Positions 57,848-64,000 of a stretch of DNA of 64,000 nucleotides are shown here, piece by piece (position 1 is the stretch's first letter; every line of letters begins with the position of its first letter). The notes beneath the pieces were generated by a model. The model saw only the letters and a list, made by a program, of their open reading frames with translations, searched no databases and was not told the origin of the DNA. Origin of the DNA: Lederbergia citri. Lineage in GTDB: Bacteria > Bacillota > Bacilli > Bacillales > Bacillaceae_C. The stretch lies in the NCBI RefSeq assembly GCF_018343625.1, contig NZ_JAGYPG010000002.1:725280-789279 (forward strand). The letters run 5' to 3'. The translations under genes and the position numbers were made by a program.

Positions 57848-58192
57848 TTCGACACCACTCTTTTTTAGTTTGGTCTTAATACAGGAAAACTGGCATACGT
57901 CTCCCCTGTTTTAAGATAAAAAATAATAAAACAATAAATAAAATAAGATCGTTATTCACCGGAAAAAGGAATCAAATAATGCCATAGGTAGAAAAAACTC
58001 TCGATGAAAAAACATTGATTAAGAGGAATTAAAAATAAAAACCATAGTAACACATTAGAAGAGTATGAAGAGGTTGAGGAATAAAAGGCCTCACCTTATG
58101 CCTATTTTACATGGAAATGATAATAGTTGCAAAGGAGAGTCTGCATTTTTTTAGACTCTCCAAAAAAATGTTTTTCGTTTTTTTCTCTTAAT
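57848..58192. other. rho leader; glpX is missing
   Basis: A 345-bp gap, no gene. In B. subtilis glpX lies between murZ and rho; here it is absent. The AT-rich sequence probably forms the long rho leader, which in other bacteria takes part in Rho autoregulation. Two hairpins (near 58074-58094 and 58135-58162) are visible. Confidence 0.5.
58135..58162. terminator. Hairpin downstream of murZ
   Basis: GGAGAGTCT and AGACTCTCC form a 9-bp stem around a T-rich loop, 30 bp after murZ. The U tract is weak in the minus direction. Confidence 0.55.
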
Positions 58193-59479
58193 TTAGGAAC
58201 TCTTTAATTGTTCCATTTCTTCCTCAGTCATTTTTTCTCGCCAGATGGTTGCTCCAAGTCCATTTAACTTCTCAACTAAATCACTGTATCCTCGATCAAT
58301 ATGCTCAAGTCCCGCTACTTCTGTTATGCCTTCCGCGAGCAAACCTGCAATGACAAGTGCAGCCCCCGCTCGCAAATCAGAAGCTTTTACTTTCGCCCCT
58401 TGTAGAATAGATGGCCCATTCACAATTGCAGAGCTGCCCTCTACTTTAATGTTCGCGTTCATTCTCCGCAATTCATCAATATGTTTAAAGCGTGCAGAAT
58501 AAATCGTGTCCGTTACAATAGAAGACCCTTCAGCTTTCGTCAACAGTACGGTAAAAGGCTGCTGTAAATCAGTGGGAAATCCAGGATAAACTAGTGTTTT
58601 AATATCTATCGGTTTATATTTATTACTTTTTCCAATAAAAATTTGATCGTCTCCGGTTTCTACGGGCACTCCCATTTCACGAAGTTTTGCAATAAGCGAT
58701 TCAAGGTGATGCGGAATGACATTATCGATTAGTATTCCTTCCCCGACTGCAGCACCAAGGATCATAAACGTTCCAGCCTCAATTCGATCGGGAATGATTG
58801 TGTGACGGCACCCATCCAGACGGTCAACTCCATCGATACGAATTACATCTGTGCCTGCACCTTTGATTTTTGCTCCCATATTCGTTAACAGTGTGGCAAC
58901 ATCAATAATCTCAGGTTCTTTCGCTGCATTTTCAATAATTGTGCGACCTTTTGCCTTAACGGCTGCAAGCATAATATTAATCGTTGCGCCAACACTGACA
59001 ACATCCAAATAAATTCTTGAACCACGAAGTTCATCCGCACGTAAATAAATGGCACCTTGCTCGTTTGTCACTTTTGCCCCTAACGCTTCAAAGCCTTTAA
59101 TATGCTGGTCTATCGGACGTGGCCCTAAATGGCATCCACCAGGAAGACCAATCACTGCTTTTTTAAAACGGCCAAGCATCGCCCCCATTAAATAATAAGA
59201 CGCCCGCAGCTTTTTCACCTTTCCGTTCGGAAGCGGCATGGAAATCATTGAACTCGGATCAACAGTCATTTCTCCATCTTTAAAAGTGACATTTCCGCCT
59301 ATTTCTTCAAGGAGTCCTTGTAGTGTATGAACATCTGAAATATCAGGAAGGCCTTCAATCGTTACAGGTGATTCAGCTAATATCGTAGCAGGGATAAGCG
59401 CAACGGCACTATTCTTTGCACCACTCACTTTTATTGTCCCTTTTAACGGATACCCACCTGCTATTTTTAGCTTTTCCAT
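58193..59479 (-). CDS. murZ: UDP-N-acetylglucosamine 1-carboxyvinyltransferase MurZ (MurAB)
   Basis: Second MurA-type enzyme: PEP enolpyruvyl transfer to UDP-GlcNAc. 428 residues with [15 protein letters not shown] and the active loop [15 protein letters not shown] (catalytic Cys116). Position between fbaA and rho marks it as the MurZ/MurAB paralogue. Start ATG 59479 with AGGGAGAC; the frame extends six codons upstream. Confidence 0.95.
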   Translation of the reverse strand: MEKLKIAGGYPLKGTIKVSGAKNSAVALIPATILAESPVTIEGLPDISDVHTLQGLLEEIGGNVTFKDGEMTVDPSSMISMPLPNGKVKKLRASYYLMGAMLGRFKKAVIGLPGGCHLGPRPIDQHIKGFEALGAKVTNEQGAIYLRADELRGSRIYLDVVSVGATINIMLAAVKAKGRTIIENAAKEPEIIDVATLLTNMGAKIKGAGTDVIRIDGVDRLDGCRHTIIPDRIEAGTFMILGAAVGEGILIDNVIPHHLESLIAKLREMGVPVETGDDQIFIGKSNKYKPIDIKTLVYPGFPTDLQQPFTVLLTKAEGSSIVTDTIYSARFKHIDELRRMNANIKVEGSSAIVNGPSILQGAKVKASDLRAGAALVIAGLLAEGITEVAGLEHIDRGYSDLVEKLNGLGATIWREKMTEEEMEQLKSS

Positions 59480-59707
59480 TTTTGTCTCCCTTTCCAACTC
59501 TATTGGGTAAATATTCCAATGGCTTTTTTAAACGAACAATAGATTATATGTATTATATACGAATTTAACATAAACATGTAGAAATAAAGTAAATTATTAA
59601 CAATAATATCGAATAATATGGATTTATTGCAAGTGTGGAAAAAATTATAGGGGATTCATAATCGTATTTTTATATCGATACAGTTACATTAAATTGCAAA
59701 TTGTATA
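59480..59707. other. murZ upstream gap; transaldolase gene missing
   Basis: About 230 bp, AT-rich, no gene. B. subtilis has ywjH (transaldolase) between fbaA and murZ; it is not here. Confidence 0.45.
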
Positions 59708-59736
59708 GAAACCGCCCATTAAACATGGACGGTTTC
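59708..59736. terminator. Hairpin terminator of fbaA
   Basis: GAAACCGCCCAT, 5-nt loop, ATGGACGGTTTC with one mismatch; it begins six bases after the fbaA stop on the minus strand. Confidence 0.7.
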
Positions 59737-59742
59737 GTTTTA

Positions 59743-60606
59743 TTATGCTTTTTGAGATGAACCAAACTCACGCATTTTGCCTTTTACTGTTTCTTTAATA
59801 GCATCGCGCGCAGGTCCCAAATATTTACGTGGATCATACATATTTGGATCAGCTGCCAATACTTCACGTACACGTGCAGCAGATGAAATTTGGTTTTCAG
59901 TGTTCACATTGATTTTAGCTGTTCCGAGTGAAATTGCACGTTGGATGTCTTTTGTCGGAATGCCTGTACCGCCATGAAGAACAAGTGGTACTCCTGTCAA
60001 ATTCATGACTTCTTCCATACGATCAAATCCAAGGTTTGGTTCACCCTTATACGGTCCATGGACGGAACCAAGAGCTGGAGCGAAGCAATCTACTCCTGTT
60101 TCACGTACAAGTTGATCACATTCTTCTGGAATTGCATAAGCTGCGTCAGCATCATCAACAGATAAGTCATCCTCTTGCCCGCCGATTCGGCCTAGTTCCG
60201 CTTCAACGGAAACACCAAACATATGCGCTAGCTCGACAACTTTCTTCGTCAATGCAATGTTTTCCTCAAGTGGATAATGTGATCCATCAATCATAACAGA
60301 TGTGAAGCCAGCATAAATTGCTTTTGCACATGCTTCAAAGCTAGAGCCGTGGTCCAAATGAATAGCAACAGGTACAGTTGTACCATATTCCTCCATTAGG
60401 GTTTCAACCATTTTTACTACAAACTTGAAGCCGCCCATATAGCGTGCGGCACCTTCTGATACACCAAGGATAACAGGAGATTTTTCTTCTTCTGCCGCTT
60501 GTAGAATTGCTTGAGTAAACTCAAGGTTATTCAAGTTAAATTGACCGACAGCATATTTTCCTTCTTTTGCTTTATTAAGCATTTCGGTCATGGAAACTAA
60601 AGGCAT
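59743..60606 (-). CDS. fbaA: Fructose-bisphosphate aldolase, class II
   Basis: Glycolytic, zinc-dependent aldolase of 287 residues. [14 protein letters not shown] (His zinc ligand and catalytic Asp, about 76-89), [14 protein letters not shown] (Glu ligand), [11 protein letters not shown] and VLHGGTGI (His ligands), and NVNTENQ. ATG 60606 with GAGGAGGAAA; the frame reaches 60648 without support. Confidence 0.96.
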   Translation of the reverse strand: MPLVSMTEMLNKAKEGKYAVGQFNLNNLEFTQAILQAAEEEKSPVILGVSEGAARYMGGFKFVVKMVETLMEEYGTTVPVAIHLDHGSSFEACAKAIYAGFTSVMIDGSHYPLEENIALTKKVVELAHMFGVSVEAELGRIGGQEDDLSVDDADAAYAIPEECDQLVRETGVDCFAPALGSVHGPYKGEPNLGFDRMEEVMNLTGVPLVLHGGTGIPTKDIQRAISLGTAKINVNTENQISSAARVREVLAADPNMYDPRKYLGPARDAIKETVKGKMREFGSSQKA

Positions 60607-60774
60607 TCTTTTTTCCTCCTCTGAGTTAAACTGCGCACTGTTGTGCATGATTGATCCTGACCCAAAACTAGGACAGGGACATTTTTCATTTTCATCATAT
60701 CAAATTCATCAAATGTTTACCAACTATGAAAATGTTTTTTGTCAGAGGAAATTGAAATATAAAGAATCTTTTTA

Positions 60775-61149
60775 TTATGTGTCCAACTTTATAGGTATGT
60801 ATGTTCTAATAGTTTGACGAAGCTCAACAATGTCGAATGGCTTTGTAAAATGCGCCAAAGCCCCTAATTTTTTGGCCGCTTCAATCTTTTCAAGTTCTCC
60901 GTATGCAGTCATAATAATAACGCGAATGTCTGGGCGTATTTTTTTCATTTGCTGAAGAATTTCTAATCCATCCATCCCAGGTATTTTCATATCGAGTAAT
61001 ACAAGATCAAGGGTATGTTTTTTTGTAATAGCTAAAGCTTGTAAACCATTTGCTGCTTGGAAAACTTGATAGCCTTCTTTTTGCAATATTTCGTTTAATA
61101 ATATGCGTATTCCAAACTGATCATCGACAATCAAAATTTTCTCCTTCAT
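60775..61149 (-). CDS. spo0F: Sporulation phosphorelay response regulator Spo0F
   Basis: A 124-residue single receiver domain that passes phosphate from kinases to Spo0B. Acidic pocket Asp9/Asp10 in [11 protein letters not shown], phospho-acceptor Asp53 in [11 protein letters not shown], Thr in IMTAYGE and Lys in [10 protein letters not shown]. No output domain. ATG at 61149 with GAGGGGGAT. Divergent from ywjG. Confidence 0.96.
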   Translation of the reverse strand: MKEKILIVDDQFGIRILLNEILQKEGYQVFQAANGLQALAITKKHTLDLVLLDMKIPGMDGLEILQQMKKIRPDIRVIIMTAYGELEKIEAAKKLGALAHFTKPFDIVELRQTIRTYIPIKLDT

Positions 61150-61420
61150 TATATCCCCCTCTTTATTTCATTATAACGAACATCGATAAAAATTAATAGG
61201 GTATTAAGATGGATTTCGCAATATTATTCGCTTTTTTTCTTGAAGGTCAAATTCGTTTCAAAATACAACAATTGATAACAATCACACTTACTTTTTCTCC
61301 ATAATCAGCTCTTTGTCCTTCTAAAAAAAAGCGACCTTATTTGACATAAATTGTTTATGCCAGTATGGTATAGTATTATTTTTAGTAGTGTCTTGCGGTT
61401 TTCTAAAAGGAGTGTACGCT

Positions 61421-61942
61421 ATGCAGAAAATGTTTACGACCCAGTTGGCTGGATTATTTAAAAGAATACTTGAAAAAGAAGAGTTAAATATAGAAGATGG
61501 TGCTCGGGTTTTAGCGCAGGCACCAGTTGGGGAAGGCAACATTTTTATAAAGGGATTCAAAGAAATGGAAGGAGCCGTAATAGAAGCACTTGAGGGTGCT
61601 GAGCCATTAAAAGGCGCCGTTCGATTAGAATCTGTTGAAAAATTATCCCACGCAGATAGAGTAATGTTGATCACCCGCTTTGCTGACGATGTGGAAGCAA
61701 TGGAGTTTGGTAAAAATCTTGTCGAAAAAAATATACCTTTTGTTGTCATTGCAGGCGAGAACAAGTCCGGGGGCGAGAGCTTAGCTGACATAGCGGATGT
61801 GTTTATTCAAACGTATGTAATCAAACCGTTGCTTCCAACAGAAGATGGAAATCGAGTTGGTTTCCCTTCCTTAATAGCAGCACTCTATATTTATTTCTCA
61901 TTAAAGTTCACGATAGAGGAAATTTTAGAAGAATATGAATGA
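61421..61942 (+). CDS. ywjG: YwjG (DUF2529) protein
   Basis: A 173-residue protein of the DUF2529 family, SIS-like, found between spo0F and pyrG in Bacillaceae; function unknown. It has PVGEGNIFIKGFKEME and GENKSGGESLADIADVFI. ATG 61421 is set by AAAGGAG eight bases upstream; the frame extends to 61388. A 12-bp hairpin starts two bases after its stop and holds an IS in the loop. Confidence 0.85.
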   Translation: MQKMFTTQLAGLFKRILEKEELNIEDGARVLAQAPVGEGNIFIKGFKEMEGAVIEALEGAEPLKGAVRLESVEKLSHADRVMLITRFADDVEAMEFGKNLVEKNIPFVVIAGENKSGGESLADIADVFIQTYVIKPLLPTEDGNRVGFPSLIAALYIYFSLKFTIEEILEEYE

Positions 61943-61992
61943 TGAAAGGACCGGTTTTGGTGTGCTGAACCCTAAAAGTTAGACCAAAATAT

Positions 61993-62802
61993 TTATGCAG
62001 CTAGTTGACTGGTATGAAGACGGTATTCCACCGGGCTCATGCCAGTCAATTTTGCTTTTATCCGTTCATTGTTATAGTAAAAAATATAATCAGATACTGC
62101 TTGTTTAAGCTCTTCAAATGACTTATAAACTCTACCGTAATACATTTCCTGTTTCATTATCCCGAAGAAATTTTCCATTGGTGAATTATCCAGACAGTCT
62201 CCCTTTCGGGACATGCTTTGAAATATACCGTTATCTTTTAGTTTCCTTACATATCTTTTCATTTGATAACCCCAGCCTTGATCAGAGTGTATAGTCGTTC
62301 GATAGGGGCAATCTTTTGTTATTTCAATTGCTTCGTCTAAAGCATCCATAATTGCTTGAGCGTTTGGCCGTTCTGAGAACCGAAAGGATAGAATTTCACT
62401 ATTAAACATATCTAAAAATGGATCTAAATAAGCCTTCTTAATGATTATCTTCCCATCAGAATCGGTCGTATAGTATTTGAATTCAGATGTATCAGTCGTT
62501 AATTTTTGATGTGGAATACTTGTATGGAATCTACGGTTTACAAGGTTTTTCGAAATCTTGCCTATAGTTCCTTTATAAGTGCTGTATTTACGAGATTTAC
62601 GTGTGAATGATGTACAAGTAATACCAAGTTTATTGGTAATCCGTAGGATTTTTTTGTGATTTACGATATAACCTCTCTTACGCAATTCCATATCAATTCG
62701 ACGATATCCGTAATTTCCATTATGTTTGTCTACAATATCTTGGATGATCTTTTCAATCTCTTCATCTGGATTGGATTCATTAAATCGTTTTTGCCAATAC
62801 AT
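61993..62802 (-). CDS. IS150-like transposase OrfB, DDE domain (second IS)
   Basis: A 269-residue catalytic domain with D-D-E in TTDTSEFKYY, IHSDQGWGYQMKRY and NSPMENFFG. The frame opens upstream (ELRKQFKLAVILEATGFPKA) to the orfA overlap, so it is expressed as OrfAB. No damage seen. Confidence 0.92.
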   Translation of the reverse strand: MYWQKRFNESNPDEEIEKIIQDIVDKHNGNYGYRRIDMELRKRGYIVNHKKILRITNKLGITCTSFTRKSRKYSTYKGTIGKISKNLVNRRFHTSIPHQKLTTDTSEFKYYTTDSDGKIIIKKAYLDPFLDMFNSEILSFRFSERPNAQAIMDALDEAIEITKDCPYRTTIHSDQGWGYQMKRYVRKLKDNGIFQSMSRKGDCLDNSPMENFFGIMKQEMYYGRVYKSFEELKQAVSDYIFYYNNERIKAKLTGMSPVEYRLHTSQLAA

Positions 62803-62843
62803 ATAGGTTGCTTTTGGAAAACCTGTGGCTTCAAGGATAACAG

Positions 62844-63395
62844 CTAATTTGAATTGTTTTCTGAGTTCGTGAATGACCCTGGATTCTGTTTTAGCAGTCG
62901 GCTCGGAATATTTACCCCTGAAGCACGGAGCTTTTTTAAATAGGCATTCTCCGCACGTAGTAACTCTATTTCTTTTAAAAGTTGTTGTTCTTTCGTCAAT
63001 TTCTTCTCATTTTTATTCCTCTTTGATTCGTTGGACAATGATGGACGCCCCTTTGATTTAGAGAGTCCTTCAATACCTTCATTTTGCCATTTCCTCAACC
63101 AATTAAGAATCATAGGTGGTTCAGTAATGCCAAATTTTCTAGCAACTTCTTCAAGGGAATCTCCTGTTTTTACCTTATAGTTTAAGACATCTAATTTAAA
63201 TTGAACAGGATAATTCGTAATTGCTTTTTTAGAAGCCAAACCCTGTTTGCCAAATTGTTGGAACGCACTGACCCATTTTCTTATATTGGTTTTACTTTGA
63301 ATTCCAAATCTAATAGCCAAGGAAGCATATCCACCTTCACCTGCTAAATAAGCGTCAACTACATTTTGCTTAAATCCTTCATCATATTTGACCAC
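62844..63395 (-). CDS. IS150-like transposase OrfA (second IS)
   Basis: A 183-residue DNA-binding subunit: helix-turn-helix units and a leucine-zipper-like helix ([19 protein letters not shown]). Slippery A-AAA-AAG at 62937-62931 gives the -1 shift to orfB. GTG at 63395 (MVKYDEGFKQ) follows GGGGTG and six T, right after the IS-end hairpin; the frame extends to the IS end. Confidence 0.9.
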   Translation of the reverse strand: MVKYDEGFKQNVVDAYLAGEGGYASLAIRFGIQSKTNIRKWVSAFQQFGKQGLASKKAITNYPVQFKLDVLNYKVKTGDSLEEVARKFGITEPPMILNWLRKWQNEGIEGLSKSKGRPSLSNESKRNKNEKKLTKEQQLLKEIELLRAENAYLKKLRASGVNIPSRLLKQNPGSFTNSENNSN

Positions 63396-63466
63396 AAAAA
63401 ACACCCCAAGAGTTAGAATTGTTTGTCTAACTTTTGGGGTGCACATCATGGATACCGGTCCTTTCT

Positions 63467-63700
63467 GTGTCTAGCTATAGTGTCCTTTAGATAAGTTAGA
63501 CGCTTGCGCTTTTCTTTGTCTAGCTCCAGTCGCCTATCGACTAGCAAACTTCTTGTCCTTTTCCCTACGATAAGTCAACATCGACTCGTCTTGTCTAGCT
63601 CCAGTCGCCTTCCACTTTTCCAACCTCGTCGTGTTTCCTATATCTCAGTCAAAGGCCCTGAAATTCGTACGTCGATGAGCAGGCGTTTTCGCTTTTCTAC
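63467..63700 (-). repeat. Stop-codon-abutting hairpin repeat, copy 4 (nested)
   Basis: A full copy (63517-63700) begins GAAAAGCG three bases after the pyrG stop; about 33 bp of a second repeat end (63592-63625, TCTAGCTCCAG) is inserted in its middle. A further short derivative is at 63467-63515. Confidence 0.8.
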
Positions 63701-64000
63701 TTACTGTTTATTTAATGATGCCTCTACAAATCCGTAGAATAGTGGTTGTGGGCGTGTTGGGCGTGATGTGAATTCTGGATGGAATTGGCATGCTACAAAC
63801 CATGGATGGTCGGCAAGCTCTATGATTTCCACTAAACGTCCGTCTGGGCTCGTTCCCGAGAAAATAAACCCTTTTGCTTCCATCTGCTCACGATATTCGT
63901 TATTAAACTCATAACGATGGCGATGGCGTTCTTCCACTGAATCTTCCTTATATGCCGCATATGCTTTAGTGCCAGATTGAAGTTTACAAGGATATAAACC
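63701..64000 (-). CDS. pyrG: CTP synthase, C-terminal part (cut by window edge)
   Basis: UTP to CTP using glutamine. Only about 99 C-terminal residues are in the window, from [17 protein letters not shown] onward, including [11 protein letters not shown] and the glutamine-amidotransferase His/Glu in FHPEFTSRP (catalytic pair). The frame is open to the edge and continues outside. Place after ywjG matches B. subtilis. Confidence 0.95.
   Translation of the reverse strand, partial: GLYPCKLQSGTKAYAAYKEDSVEERHRHRYEFNNEYREQMEAKGFIFSGTSPDGRLVEIIELADHPWFVACQFHPEFTSRPTRPQPLFYGFVEASLNKQ

Larger units (their letters stand above)
61961..63448 (-). mobile_element. Second IS150-like (IS3 family) element, 1488 bp
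   Basis: Ends TGTGCTGAACCCTAAAAGTT and TGATGTGCACCCCAAAAGTT share the ACCC and AAAAGTTAGAC blocks. 3-bp target duplication TGG. orfA and orfB on the minus strand linked by -1 frameshifting. It is a different member from the 1448-bp element, with only moderate protein similarity. Confidence 0.93.
61944..63465. terminator. Hairpin split by an IS insertion in its loop (site 3)
   Basis: GAAAGGACCGGT (61944-61955) and ACCGGTCCTTTC (63454-63465) are perfectly complementary. Without the IS and one TGG duplication the loop is the 7-nt TTTGGAT. The U tract after it is weak (CTTTCTGTG), so it is terminator-like rather than certain. Confidence 0.75.

Overview
The window is chromosomal DNA from a low-GC, endospore-forming, flagellated Bacillaceae bacterium. 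From about 14.8 kb to the right edge the gene order follows the Bacillus subtilis ywp-ywm-ywl-ywj segment: ssb paralogue, ywpF, fabZ, flhP-flhO, mbl, spoIIID, spoIIQ, spoIID, murAA, ywmB, ywzB, atpC-atpI, mnaA, upp, glyA, ywlG, rpiB, ywlE, mntP, ywlC, spoIIR, prmC, prfA, tdk, rpmE, rho, murZ, fbaA, spo0F, ywjG, pyrG. I cannot name the species. Differences from that backbone are nagA-nagB, a run of NlpC/P60 cell-wall hydrolases, a drug-efflux/HTH-TPR pair, an SH3b amidase, a methyl-accepting protein between rpiB and ywlE, an ECF sigma/anti-sigma pair between prfA and tdk, the apparent absence of glpX and transaldolase, and three insertion sequences. No rRNA, tRNA, CRISPR array or prophage was seen.

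Layout. 0-5.2 kb: a Yip1-like/HlyD-like export pair, a conserved-TM-helix channel-like protein, a DUF1232 protein, a YjcZ-type glycine-rich miniprotein and a GNAT acetyltransferase. 5.3-7.2 kb: nagA-nagB with its own promoter. 7.3-10.3 kb: a degenerate tandem array, two duplicated secreted NlpC/P60 proteins each with a WalR-type box, and a three-LysM endopeptidase. 10.4-15.2 kb: SWIM/SNF2 pair. 15.2-19.6 kb: ssb, ywpF, a lipoprotein, and a divergent MFS transporter/HTH-TPR regulator sharing two 17-bp palindromes. 19.9-21.4 and 30.3-31.7 kb: two copies of one 1448-bp IS150-like element. 21.4-29.5 kb: fabZ, flagellar, mbl and sporulation genes. 31.7-43.9 kb: murAA, ywmB, ywzB, the nine-gene ATP synthase operon, mnaA, upp. 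44-52 kb: glyA to prmC. 52-61.9 kb: prfA to ywjG. 62-63.4 kb: a second IS150-like element. The right edge is the C-terminal part of pyrG.

The genes form coherent modules: envelope synthesis and remodelling (murAA, murZ, mbl, mnaA, NlpC/P60 proteins, amidase, nag catabolism), energy (F1Fo ATPase), translation and termination (prfA, prmC, rpmE, rho, ywlC, glyA), nucleotide salvage (upp, tdk, pyrG), and the sporulation programme (spo0F, spoIIR, spoIIQ, spoIID, spoIIID). SigF-like promoters are visible before spoIIQ and spoIIR, a SigE-like one before spoIID, and an ECF-type autoregulatory promoter before the ECF sigma gene.

The most unusual signals are non-coding. All three ISs sit exactly in the loop of a terminator or terminator-like hairpin. 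A hairpin-forming dispersed element (about 150 bp full length; a 94-bp deleted copy and a 230-bp nested copy also occur) begins 0-3 nt after the stop codons of atpC, atpA, rpmE and pyrG, always in the same orientation. Several intergenic regions hold degenerate tandem arrays with 52-nt or exactly 21-nt periods. The HTH-TPR gene appears to start at AUA, the atpI leader can fold over its own ribosome binding site, and ywlC-spoIIR carries a dense DnaA-box cluster.
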